Assembly (NCBI RefSeq): GCF_010093225.1
Contig: NZ_PDWM01000015.1
Coordinates: 1-64,000 of the forward strand
Direction: 5' to 3'
From: Pseudoxanthomonas koreensis
GTDB lineage: Bacteria > Pseudomonadota > Gammaproteobacteria > Xanthomonadales > Xanthomonadaceae
DNA: 64,000 bases
Of this stretch, positions 47,988 to 57,382 are shown piece after piece. Positions within the stretch are counted from its first letter, which is position 1. Every line of letters starts with the position of its first letter. The position numbers and the translations under genes were made by a program. Below the pieces are notes generated by a model. It worked only from the letters and a program-made list of their open reading frames with translations. It had not been told where the DNA came from and searched no databases.

Positions 47988-49400
47988 ATGCGATTCCATT
48001 CCCGCCACATGCACGCACCGGCCGCAGCCGCGACGCCCGCGCGTGCGCTGCTGGCGATCCTGCTCTCGTTCGCCTGCCTGTCCGCGTCGGCGCGCGAAGA
48101 AGGCCCGCGACCGGAGCCGAACACCCGCGTGCCCGCCGGCGTCGTCCGCTATGCGCCAACCGTGTTCCCCGACCGCATCGTCGCCTCGCCGGCGCAGGAT
48201 GCGGCCACCGGCTTCTCGGTGGCCTGGCGCACGGCTGCGGGCATCGCCGCACCGGTGCTGGAAGTCGTGCCCGCCGGCGATTCGCCCGACATGGGCACGC
48301 CGAAGCGGATCGAGGCGGTCTCCCGCGAACTACGCACGGAGAATGGCCTGGCCCTCCACCACCGCGCCGACATCGACGGGCTGCAGCCCGACACCCTGTA
48401 CGCCTGGCGCGTGCAGGGCGGCGGCACCTGGAGCGCCTGGCACCACACCCGCACCGCGGCGGCGGCGGGTACACCTTTGACCCTGCTGTATTTCGGCGAC
48501 ACCCAGAACAAGAACGTCAGCCTGGGCACCCGGGTGCTGCGCGAGGCGATGCGGCACGCGCCCGATGCGCGGCTGGCGCTGTTCGCCGGCGACCTGGTCA
48601 GCGGTGGCGACGGCGAGGACGACACCGAGTGGGGCGAGTGGTTCGAGGCCAACGGACCGCTGCCGACCTCGATGGTGGTGGCGCCGGCGGCGGGCAACCA
48701 CGAGTACTTCGAGGAGTTCGAGGACACCCCGCAGGAACGGCGCGTGCTGGGCGCGCACTGGTCGCTGCAGTTCGCGCTGCCGGGCAATGGCATCGCCGCG
48801 GCGCCGGCCACCAGCTACTGGTTCGACTACCAGGACCTGCGCGTGGCGGTGCTCGACGGCACCTCGGCGCTGGACCTGGGCACGGCCCGGGCGCAGGCGC
48901 GCTGGCTGGACGGCGTGCTCGCCGCCAGCCAGGCGCGCTGGAACATCGTGCTGGTCCACCAGCCGTTCCATTCGCCGCGCGAAGGGCGCGACAACACGCT
49001 GCTGCGCAGACACCTGCTGCCGGTGATCGGCAGGCACCGGGTCGACCTCGTGCTGCAGGGGCACGACCACGTCTACGGCCGGCGCCAGGCGGACGGGGCG
49101 GCGACGCCGGTGTTCGTGGTTTCCGTCGCCGGCGCCAAGCAGTACCGGTTCTCGGACGCGGCCCGCGTGACCATGCGCCCGGTGGCGGAGGACACCCAGC
49201 TGTTCCAGGTGCTGCGCATCGATGGGCCGGTGCTGCGCTACGAGGCGCGCACCGCGACCGGCCGGCTGTACGACGCCTTCGAACTCGTCCGCGAGGGCGA
49301 TGCGACGCGGCTGGTCGAGCTCGCCGAAGGACGCATCGAGGAGCGCAACTGCGGCCGCGAGCGGACCCTCAAGGGCCGTGCCGACCGTTGCTGGGAATAG
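47988..49400 (+). CDS. Purple acid phosphatase-like metallophosphoesterase
   Basis: The protein has 470 aa with a signal peptide (ARALLAILLSFACLSASA). An N-terminal FN3-like PAP domain (PDRIVASPAQDAATGFSVAWRT) precedes the calcineurin-like core: YFGDTQ, FAGDLVSGGD, AAGNHEYF, VHQPFHSP and GHDHVYGRR carry the usual metal ligands. It should release phosphate from monoesters in the periplasm. It completes a run of phosphorus-acquisition enzymes. The gap after the pyrophosphatase is 134 bp. Confidence 0.9.
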   Translation: MRFHSRHMHAPAAAATPARALLAILLSFACLSASAREEGPRPEPNTRVPAGVVRYAPTVFPDRIVASPAQDAATGFSVAWRTAAGIAAPVLEVVPAGDSPDMGTPKRIEAVSRELRTENGLALHHRADIDGLQPDTLYAWRVQGGGTWSAWHHTRTAAAAGTPLTLLYFGDTQNKNVSLGTRVLREAMRHAPDARLALFAGDLVSGGDGEDDTEWGEWFEANGPLPTSMVVAPAAGNHEYFEEFEDTPQERRVLGAHWSLQFALPGNGIAAAPATSYWFDYQDLRVAVLDGTSALDLGTARAQARWLDGVLAASQARWNIVLVHQPFHSPREGRDNTLLRRHLLPVIGRHRVDLVLQGHDHVYGRRQADGAATPVFVVSVAGAKQYRFSDAARVTMRPVAEDTQLFQVLRIDGPVLRYEARTATGRLYDAFELVREGDATRLVELAEGRIEERNCGRERTLKGRADRCWE

Positions 49401-49524
49401 GCGTGGTGGCAGCATGGCCGCCGCCGATCGCCCAGGGGGCACGACGAGAGCATCGTCGGCATGTCCACTGGAAGGGCCGATGCGCGGAGGCGAGGGCGCT
49501 GGCCGGTGAATCGCCGCGCCGCTT

Positions 49525-49553
49525 CGGGGCGCCCCTGGGCGCCCCGCGGTTTT
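49525..49553 (+). terminator. Terminator-like hairpin after the acid phosphatase
   Basis: CGGGGCGCCC/GGGCGCCCCG (49525-49546) is followed by CGG and TTTT. It lies in the convergent gap with the S9 peptidase gene. The stem is strong but the T-run is short. Confidence 0.5.
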
Positions 49554-51541
49554 CATGAGCCGGTGTGGGCGCCCAGGAACGCGTCGATGCGTTCGAGCAT
49601 CCGGGTCCGTGCTTCGGAGTCGGCGAGCGAGTGCTCCAGACCCTCGAACACGACCAGCTCGCTGGACTTGCCGGCCGCGCGCAGTTCCCTGTCCATCCTG
49701 TGGGAATGCTGCACGCTGACGTTGAGGTCGCGGGTGCCGTGGAACAGCAGCACCGGTGCCTCGATCCGGCCCGCATTGCGCAACGGCGATCCCTCGACGA
49801 CGTGCGCACCGCTGCCGACCATGCTGGCGACCAGTTGCTGGCTGGTATAGCCGGACGCGTCGCGCTTGAGCAGCGCCAGGTCGGTCACAGGCGCGATCGC
49901 CACGATCGCCTTGAACAGGCCAGGCTCGATGCTGCCGGACTGCAGCGCGGCATAGCCGCCGTACGACCAGCCCAGGATCGCCAGGCGATCGGGTGCAACG
50001 CCCTGGTCCCGCAGCCAGCGCCCGCCATCGTTGATGTCGCCCACCGAAGTGCGCCAGCCGCGGAAGCCGTTCTCCTGCTGCCAATCGTCGCCGAAGCCGG
50101 CCGAGCCGCGGTAGTTCGGCTGCAGCACGGCATAGCCCCGGTGCGCGAGGAACTGGGCGAGCCAGTCGAAGCCCCATTCGTCGCGCGCCGACGGCCCGCC
50201 GTGCGGCAGGACGATGCCTGGCAGTCCGCGTGCGTCTTGCTTGCCCGGCGGCAGGGTCAGGTATCCGGGCACCCTGGTGCCGTCCCGTGCCGGATAGGCG
50301 ACCGGGCGCACCGCGGCCAGCGGCGCGTGTTCCAGCGCCGGCCGCGCCAGCAGGATCTCGTCGAGCTTGCGCCGGTTGCGGTCGAAGACGTAGTAACGCC
50401 CCGGGTCCGCATCGCTGCCGGCATGGATCAGCAGCTTCCCCGCGTCCGCGTCCGCGGCCACGAAATCGATCATCGGCAGGTCCGGGAGGGCCTGGCCCAG
50501 GCTGGTGGCCAGCGCCTGGTAGCTGGAATCGAAATACGCCACGTGGCGCTTCTCTTCGGCGTAGGTCACGCCGATGACGCCGGAGCCGTGGCCCGCGCGC
50601 ACGACGCCGTCGACGTCCACTCTCGGGTTGCTGTAGACCAGTTCGGTGGCGAGGGTGTTGTCCAGCTTCACCCGGTAGAGTGCAAGGCGGCCGTCGAGTT
50701 TCCTGAGCACGTAAGCCGAGTTGCTGGCCGTGTCCACGTCCAGCGGCCACATGCCTTCGCTTTCGCGGTTCCATATCGAGAAAGGCCGCCACTCGCGCGA
50801 GCCGGGCATGCGGAAATGATGGATCCAACGGCCGGTGAGCTGGCCGTTGTCGCTGGTCTGGTAGCCCTTGATCCGCACTTCGCCACGCCCGTCGGTGATG
50901 AAGAAGTCGGCGCGGGCGTCCGCCTGCTCGATCCGCTTCGTGCGCAGCGTGTGCAGGTCGATGCGGTCGATGCCGAGGCCGTCGGCGTTGCGGACGATGT
51001 TGGTCCCGATATTGCCGGCCTCGGGAACGTAGTTGCGCGCCATCAGCACCATCCCGTCTTCGCCGGGCAGCCAGTCGAGGATGGCGCCGTCGAACTGGCG
51101 CAGGCGGGCGTCGTACGTACTCTGCTTCTGCCCCAGGCTGGCCGGCGCGCTGCCATCGATGCCGAGGGTGAGCAGGCGGGTGAACGGGATCAGCAGCCCG
51201 TCCTGTTCGGTGACCCAGCCGATCTTGCAGACCAGTCGGGTATTGCCGGCGAAGCGGCACCATGAAATGCGTTCCGGGTCGCCGCTGGAGTGCAGCACGG
51301 TACGCGGGGCTGCATTAGAGCCCAGCTCGGCCACCATGGCGTAGCTGTTGCGCCCCTTGCCGGGGGTGACGTAGACGACATGCTTGCCGTCCGGCGACAG
51401 GTCCACCTGCTCGACCGTCTCGCGGACCCCGAACATTCCCGGCGACGCAGCGGTGGCCGCGGTGGCATGCGCCACGATGGCCTGCATGGCCAGAAACGCG
51501 GCAGCCAGCATGGCTCCACGCCGCACGAACTTCTTCCCCAT
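49553..51541 (-). CDS. S9 family (prolyl oligopeptidase-like) peptidase
   Basis: The protein has 662 aa with a signal peptide (AMLAAAFLAMQAIVAHATA). A beta-propeller domain (DLSPDGKHVVYVT and later blades) is followed by an alpha/beta hydrolase domain: oxyanion region LPHGGPSARDEWGFDW, catalytic Ser in GWSYGGY, Asp in HGTRDLNV and His in EGLEHS. It is probably a periplasmic dipeptidyl- or acylaminoacyl-peptidase. The ATG at 51541 is supported by the signal peptide; an in-frame start further upstream would add a non-hydrophobic tail. Confidence 0.92.
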   Translation of the reverse strand: MGKKFVRRGAMLAAAFLAMQAIVAHATAATAASPGMFGVRETVEQVDLSPDGKHVVYVTPGKGRNSYAMVAELGSNAAPRTVLHSSGDPERISWCRFAGNTRLVCKIGWVTEQDGLLIPFTRLLTLGIDGSAPASLGQKQSTYDARLRQFDGAILDWLPGEDGMVLMARNYVPEAGNIGTNIVRNADGLGIDRIDLHTLRTKRIEQADARADFFITDGRGEVRIKGYQTSDNGQLTGRWIHHFRMPGSREWRPFSIWNRESEGMWPLDVDTASNSAYVLRKLDGRLALYRVKLDNTLATELVYSNPRVDVDGVVRAGHGSGVIGVTYAEEKRHVAYFDSSYQALATSLGQALPDLPMIDFVAADADAGKLLIHAGSDADPGRYYVFDRNRRKLDEILLARPALEHAPLAAVRPVAYPARDGTRVPGYLTLPPGKQDARGLPGIVLPHGGPSARDEWGFDWLAQFLAHRGYAVLQPNYRGSAGFGDDWQQENGFRGWRTSVGDINDGGRWLRDQGVAPDRLAILGWSYGGYAALQSGSIEPGLFKAIVAIAPVTDLALLKRDASGYTSQQLVASMVGSGAHVVEGSPLRNAGRIEAPVLLFHGTRDLNVSVQHSHRMDRELRAAGKSSELVVFEGLEHSLADSEARTRMLERIDAFLGAHTGS

Positions 51542-51826
51542 GGTGGTTTCCCGTCGCTCCCCTGTGCGACAGGGCCCCTCGCCCCGCGCTGTGGCCGATC
51601 CTATAACGACGTCGTCGCGATGGGCCGGGTCGTTGCCGGAGTCGATGCGCCGGGCGTGACGTCCGTCACGGTGGCCTTGCATCGCGCCGGCTCGGATCGT
51701 GCCGTGGTCGCCACGAGGAAGCTGCGCCGAGACCATCCCATGCCGTTCTCCGTGCGATCGATCGATGCGAAGGTGCCGCTGACAGGCAGGCGCGTTGCGT
51801 CGTCCCGGCTTGCCGATCCTGTCGGA

Positions 51827-53323
51827 TCAGGCCGCCGAGGCCTGCTCCCGCCGCGGCCCTTCGCGCAGCGCGCGCCCGACCATGGCCACCAGCAGGTCCA
51901 GTTCGGCCTCGTCCATCAGGAAGTGCGGGGTGAAGCGCAGCGAGTTCTCGCCGCCGTGGATCACGTTGACCCCGTGCATGCGCAGCCACTCCTCGGTGGA
52001 ACCGGAGCCATAGCACTTGAACTGCGGCGCCAGCTCGCACGAGAACAGCAGGCCGGTGCCCTGTACCTTGGTGATCAGCCCGCCGAGCGAAACCCGGAGC
52101 TGCTCGAACTTGCGCATCGCCTGTTCGCCGCGCTCGCGGATGTTGGCGCGGACCTGCGGGGTGAGCAGGCCGAGCGTGGCGCAGGCCACGTCCAGCGCGC
52201 GCGGGTTGGTGGTCATGGTGTTGCCGTACACGCCCTTGCGGTACAGGCCTGCCGCGTGCGCGGTGACGGCCAGCACCGACAGCGGGAACTGCGCGGCGTT
52301 GAGCGCCTTGGAATAGGTTTCCATGTCCGGCGGCTCCACGCCCTGGAAGCCGGGATAGTCGACCAGCGAGAGCACGCCGTGCGCGCGCAGGCCGGCCTGG
52401 ATCGAATCGACCAGCAGCAGGCTGCCATGCGCGCGGGTCAGTTCGCGCGCGGCGGCGTAGAACTCCACCGGCAGGGCGCGACCCGGGTCGCCTTCGCCCA
52501 TCACCGGCTCAAGGAACACCGCTTCGATGAACCTGTTGTTCGCCTCGGCTTCGGCGAACACCGCGCGCAGCGCGGCGACGTCGTACGGCGCGATCGCCAC
52601 CACCGAGTCCTCGCCGCGGTAGCTGGCCAGGTGCTGCATGTAGGTGCGGCGGCTGGAGTCCGAATACAGGCCGGGCCGGTCGGTGCGGCCGTGGAAGCTG
52701 CCCTTGACCACCACGCGCTTGATCGTGGCGCCGGCGTGGCGCGCGCCCGGGTCGGTCTGCAGCTTGGCGTTGACGTCGACGATGCGCGTCGCCAGTCCGA
52801 CCGCTTCGGAGCCGGAGTTGAGGCACATGAAGCGCGCGAACGGGCAGCCGCCGCGGGTGTGGCCGATCTCCGCGCGCAGGGCCTCGGTGAAAACGCGCTG
52901 GGACAGGTTCGGGGTCATCACGTTGGCCATCACCTGCGGCCGCGCCAGTGCCTCGAGCACCGCCGCCGGGGCGTGGCCGAAGCCGAGCATGCCGTAGCCG
53001 CCGGCGTCGTACAGCACCGCGCCCTTGAGCGTGACCACCCAGGGGCCGCGCGCGGCGAGGGCGACGTAGGGGGTCACCGCGTCGTCTGCGTAGAAGTTGA
53101 CGTAGCCGGCCTGCAGCGTGGCGATCTGCGCGGCTTCGTCCAGGTCGAGCAGGTCGGCGGCGCCGGCCTGCACGCGCCGGTACTCGGCGGCGGCCGCGTC
53201 GATGGCCTGCACCAGTTCCGGGTGCGAGGCGGCCAGGCCGGGGACGCTGGCGTCGTCCAGGCCGGTGGTCAGGCGCTGCCCGGCATGGGCGCGCAGGGGG
53301 GCGAGGGGGGTGAGGACGGACAT
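51827..53323 (-). CDS. Class III PLP-dependent aminotransferase
   Basis: The protein has 498 aa. GYGMLGFGHAP, MCLNSGSEAVGLATRI, KGSFHGRT and the PLP lysine in YSKALNAAQFPLS mark a class III aminotransferase. The region usually reading DE[VI]QxG is VDSIQAG here: the Asp that contacts the PLP nitrogen is kept but the Glu is replaced by Ser. The first 60 residues are not seen in acetylornithine or GABA transaminases. The substrate is unknown; lysine or another diamine is conceivable. It is divergent from an Lrp-type regulator 132 bp away, which probably controls it in response to an amino acid. Confidence 0.85.
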   Translation of the reverse strand: MSVLTPLAPLRAHAGQRLTTGLDDASVPGLAASHPELVQAIDAAAAEYRRVQAGAADLLDLDEAAQIATLQAGYVNFYADDAVTPYVALAARGPWVVTLKGAVLYDAGGYGMLGFGHAPAAVLEALARPQVMANVMTPNLSQRVFTEALRAEIGHTRGGCPFARFMCLNSGSEAVGLATRIVDVNAKLQTDPGARHAGATIKRVVVKGSFHGRTDRPGLYSDSSRRTYMQHLASYRGEDSVVAIAPYDVAALRAVFAEAEANNRFIEAVFLEPVMGEGDPGRALPVEFYAAARELTRAHGSLLLVDSIQAGLRAHGVLSLVDYPGFQGVEPPDMETYSKALNAAQFPLSVLAVTAHAAGLYRKGVYGNTMTTNPRALDVACATLGLLTPQVRANIRERGEQAMRKFEQLRVSLGGLITKVQGTGLLFSCELAPQFKCYGSGSTEEWLRMHGVNVIHGGENSLRFTPHFLMDEAELDLLVAMVGRALREGPRREQASAA

Positions 53324-53455
53324 GACGGTTCTCCCGGTCGGCGGGTGCCCGGAGGGCGCTTTGTCCTATTATCGGGATGGGATCGTCGATTGGCAGCTGT
53401 GATCCGGGCGGGAATCGGGGGATTTTCGTCAAATCGACGAAAGCGGATGGGCGGA

Positions 53456-53887
53456 ATGAAGATCACCGAGGCCGACGAGCAGCTCCTCTCCCTGCTGCGC
53501 GAGGACGCGCGCGCCTCCACCGCCCAGATCGCGCGCCGGCTGGACCTGTCGCGGACCACGGTGCAGAGCCGGATCGACCGGCTCGAACGCGCCGGGGTGA
53601 TCCGCGGCTACACGGTGCGGGTGGACGAGGCGGTCGAGCAGGCGCGGATCCGCGCCCACATCATGATCACCGTGTTCCCGAAGAAGATGGCCGCGGTGGT
53701 GAAGGAACTGCATGCCATCCCCGAGGTGCGCAGCCTGCATTCGGTGAGCGGGCCGTACGACCTGGTCGCGCTGGGCGTGGTCGCCGACGTGCGGCGGATG
53801 GACGAACTGACCGACCGCATCGGTGCGGTCGACGGCGTCGAACGTACCTCCTCGGCGATCGTGCTGTCGACCAAGTTCGAGCGCTGA
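53456..53887 (+). CDS. Lrp/AsnC-family transcriptional regulator
   Basis: The protein has 143 aa. The winged HTH is at about 5-55 (LLSLLREDARASTAQIARRLDLSRTTVQSRIDRLE in parts), followed by the RAM ligand-binding domain (IPEVRSLHSVSGPYDLVALGV). It is shorter than E. coli Lrp (164), as AsnC-type proteins are. An in-frame ATG at 53447 (MGGMKI) is an alternative start. It is divergent from the class III aminotransferase, its likely target. Confidence 0.92.
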   Translation: MKITEADEQLLSLLREDARASTAQIARRLDLSRTTVQSRIDRLERAGVIRGYTVRVDEAVEQARIRAHIMITVFPKKMAAVVKELHAIPEVRSLHSVSGPYDLVALGVVADVRRMDELTDRIGAVDGVERTSSAIVLSTKFER

Positions 53888-53941
53888 GCCGGGCGGCGGC
53901 GGGCCGGTACAATGGCCGGCTCCCGCGCGCCGGCCCGGCCC

Positions 53942-54991
53942 TTGAAGAAGTCCGACTTCCATTACGAACTGCCCGAGGAACTGATCGCGCAGGCGCCGCT
54001 GGCCGAGCGCTCGGCCAGCCGGCTGCTGGTCGTGCCGCCGGGCGCGGGCGCGTTCTCCGATCTGCAGGTGCGCGACCTGCCCGGGCTGTTGCAGCCCGGC
54101 GACCTGCTGGTGTTCAACGACACCCGGGTGATCCCGGCGCGGCTGTTCGGGCAGAAGGACAGCGGCGGGCGCGTGGAGATCCTGATCGAGCGGCTGCTGC
54201 CGCAGGAGCAGGCGCGGGCGCAGGTGCGGGCCAGCAAGTCGCCGAAGCCGGGGAGCCGGATCGCGCTCGACGGCGGTGGCCAGGCCGAGGTGCTGGGCCG
54301 CGAAGGCGAGTTCTTCCTGCTGCGCTTCGAGGTGGAAGGCGGCCTGGAGCACTGGCTGCTGAAGGTCGGCCGGCTGCCGTTGCCGCCCTACATCCGCCGC
54401 GAGCCGGGCCAGGACGACGCCGAGCGCTACCAGACGGTATTCGCGAAGCAGGTCGGTGCGGTCGCCGCGCCGACCGCGGGCCTGCATTTCGACGAGCCGC
54501 TGCTGGCGGCGCTGCGCGAGCGCGGCGTGGGCTTCGGCCACGTCACCCTGCACGTGGGCGCGGGCACGTTCCAGCCGGTGCGGGTGGAGGACGTGCGCGA
54601 GCACACCATGCACAGCGAGTGGCTCAACGTCGGCGCCGAACTGGTGGCGCAGGTGCGGCGCACGCGTCAGGCCGGGGGCCGGGTGGTGGCGGTGGGCACC
54701 ACGGTCGTGCGCGCGCTGGAGAGTGCCTGGCGTAAAAGCGAGGCCATGCCCGACGGCGAACTGCAGCCGTTCGCGGGCGAGACCCGGATCTTCATCTTTC
54801 CCGGCTACCGGATCCGCAGCGTCGATGCGCTGCTGACCAACTTCCACCTGCCGGAAAGCACGCTGCTGATGCTGGTGTCGGCGTTCGCCGGCAGGGAGCG
54901 GGGGTTCGAGGCCTACCGGCATGCGGTGGAGCAGCGATACCGCTTCTTCTCCTACGGTGATGCAATGCTGCTGTGGGGGCAGTCGCCGTAA
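53942..54991 (+). CDS. queA: S-adenosylmethionine:tRNA ribosyltransferase-isomerase
   Basis: From the TTG at 53942 the protein has 349 aa and begins [19 protein letters not shown], the usual QueA N-terminus. [42 protein letters not shown] and [19 protein letters not shown] follow. It makes epoxyqueuosine from preQ1 in tRNA. An in-frame ATG at 53912 overlaps a TACAAT -10-like box (53908-53913), so it would lie upstream of the transcript; the TTG is favoured. tgt follows, the next enzyme context of queuosine synthesis. Confidence 0.95.
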   Translation: MKKSDFHYELPEELIAQAPLAERSASRLLVVPPGAGAFSDLQVRDLPGLLQPGDLLVFNDTRVIPARLFGQKDSGGRVEILIERLLPQEQARAQVRASKSPKPGSRIALDGGGQAEVLGREGEFFLLRFEVEGGLEHWLLKVGRLPLPPYIRREPGQDDAERYQTVFAKQVGAVAAPTAGLHFDEPLLAALRERGVGFGHVTLHVGAGTFQPVRVEDVREHTMHSEWLNVGAELVAQVRRTRQAGGRVVAVGTTVVRALESAWRKSEAMPDGELQPFAGETRIFIFPGYRIRSVDALLTNFHLPESTLLMLVSAFAGRERGFEAYRHAVEQRYRFFSYGDAMLLWGQSP

Positions 54992-56173
<1,182 letters not shown>

Positions 56174-56192
56174 TCGGGGCTGGCGGGCGGAC

Positions 56193-56230
56193 CGCAACCG
56201 CAACCGCAACCGCAGGGCAAGGGCAAGGGC
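56193..56230 (+). repeat. Short hexamer tandem repeats
   Basis: Three to four CGCAAC/CCGCAA units are followed by three GGGCAA-type units, just after the tgt stop. Confidence 0.6.
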
Positions 56231-56240
56231 TGTGGGTTTC

Positions 56241-56400
56241 GTCGGCTCCGGACGGAGTCCGCCGTCGCATGGGGGCATGGCCCACCCCTCGGGACGACAT
56301 CCTGTCTTTACTCAGGGCCGTGGCACATCCATGTGCCACTTGGTCCATGCCCCCATGCGCCGACGGCCTTCGGGCACGTTGGGGTTCGCGCCTGCGGCTC
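56241..56400 (-). repeat. Structured palindromic repeat, copy B
   Basis: This is the same element as 1-125 and 56625-56790 but in reverse orientation. The outer stem pairs 56266-56284 with 56341-56359 (about 19 bp, one C-T mismatch), built on CGCATGGGGGCATGG, which differs from the other copies. The inner GTGGCACA hairpin is identical. The second inner arm has CCCTGAG in place of CCCTTCG and pairs less well. Both flanks are also homologous to copy C: GGACTCCGTCCGGAGCCGAC on one side and GACGGCCTTCGGG on the other (both in element or complement sense). Confidence 0.8.
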
Positions 56401-56442
56401 TGGGACCATCCAGGTCGCCTTTCCGACAGGGGCCTGCTCTTC

Positions 56443-56578
56443 TGTAGGAGCTCCCTTCAGGGGCGACCCGAGGACGCCGGAACGCAGCTGCGTTCAACGC
56501 ACCCGCTCCGGAGACCATGCTTGGTATGAAACTGCGCCTTCCAACGTCCTCGGGTCGCCCCTGAAGGGAGCTCCTACA
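56443..56578. repeat. Perfect 34-bp inverted REP pair
   Basis: 56443-56476 is the exact reverse complement of 56545-56578, with a 68-nt spacer. The arms begin TGTAGGAGCTCCCTTCAGGG. The arm sequence is related to, but not the same as, the pair at 42462-42607, again with both arms matched. It sits between palindromic repeat copies B and C. Confidence 0.88.
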
Positions 56579-56624
56579 AAAAACAAACGCCGGATGGGAC
56601 GATTGTTCGGTTTGCTCTCCATTT

Positions 56625-56790
56625 GAACCGCACGGCGCAGACCCAAAAGCTCCCGAAGGCCGTCGTTGCAGCGGGGTATGGCCCAAGTGGCACATGGATG
56701 TGCCACGGCCCTTCGTAAAGACAGGATGTCGTCCCGAAGGGTGGGCCATACCCCGCTGCAACGGCGGACTCGGTCCGAAGCCGGCGCTTT
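56625..56790 (+). repeat. Structured palindromic repeat, copy C
   Basis: The core 56685-56742 is nearly identical to copy A. The outer stem pairs 56660-56685 with 56742-56767 (26 bp, one G-T wobble near the outer end), based on TTGCAGCGGGGTATGG, not the TTGGGTATATGG of copy A. The left flank (GCGCAGACCC...CCCGAAGGCCGTC) matches copy B in reverse complement, and the right flank CGGCGGACTCGGTCCGAAGCCGGCG matches A and B in pattern. It ends about 200 bp before yajC. No coding function is supported. Confidence 0.8.
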
Positions 56791-56952
56791 TGACCTTGTG
56801 ACGCCCGAAGCCAGAGAGTGGCCAAGTCCACCCGGAGTCAGCCCCAACCCGCCGGAAGCCAGAATTGGCGTCCCTCGGCTCCTCCCGGGAACCGCCGCCC
56901 CCGGAAATCGGTCACAGTCCGGGCTTGCAATGGGCCGGGGCCGCCCCTATGG

Positions 56953-56958
56953 CATAAT
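56953..56958 (+). promoter_or_regulatory. Candidate -10 of the yajC-secDF promoter
   Basis: CATAAT lies 33 bp before the yajC ATG. A TTGCAA at 56925-56930 is 22 bp upstream, too far for a normal -35, so only the -10 is proposed. Confidence 0.4.
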
Positions 56959-56991
56959 CCCCGGCTATTTTCAGCTGAACCAGGAAGACCC

Positions 56992-57324
56992 ATGAGCCTT
57001 GTCGCCACCGCCGTCCCGGCCGTCATCGCTGCCGCTCCCGCCCCGCAGGGCGGCTTCGGCATGCTGCTGTTCCCGATCATCCTGATCGCGATCATGTACT
57101 TCCTGATGATCCGCCCGCAGATGAAGCGGCAGAAGGAGCACAAGGCGATGCTGGACAAGCTCTCCCGCGGCGACGAAGTCATCACTTCCGGCGGCGTGGC
57201 CGGCACCGTCACCGACATCGGCGACAACTTCGTCACCGTCGAAGTGGCCGACAACGTGCGCATCCGCGTGCAGAAGGGCTCCATCGGCAACGTCCTGCCC
57301 AAGGGCACCCTGAAGTCCGCCTGA
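56992..57324 (+). CDS. yajC: Preprotein translocase subunit YajC
   Basis: The protein has 110 aa. A single membrane helix (FGMLLFPIILIAIMYFLMI) is followed by RPQMKRQKEHKAMLDKLSRGD, the YajC signature, and a small beta-domain. It joins SecD and SecF in the accessory translocon complex. AGGAAG lies upstream of the ATG. A longer in-frame start upstream lies within repeat-flanking DNA and is rejected. Confidence 0.96.
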   Translation: MSLVATAVPAVIAAAPAPQGGFGMLLFPIILIAIMYFLMIRPQMKRQKEHKAMLDKLSRGDEVITSGGVAGTVTDIGDNFVTVEVADNVRIRVQKGSIGNVLPKGTLKSA

Positions 57325-57382
57325 TCCTCCCGTCCCACCGTTGAGCGTGGTCCCGCGCGGCGGGACCGCGCGGGGTCCCGCA

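Noticed and set aside
51656-51669. GTGACGTCCGTCAC palindrome as a regulator site
   Set aside because: It lies about 115 bp upstream of the S9 peptidase start and resembles several regulator motifs only loosely. It occurs once, so it cannot be distinguished from a chance palindrome.
56494-56847. Minus-strand open frames over the tgt-yajC repeats
   Set aside because: They consist of REP and palindromic repeat sequence read in several frames. The same peptides recur in copies A and C only because the DNA is repeated.
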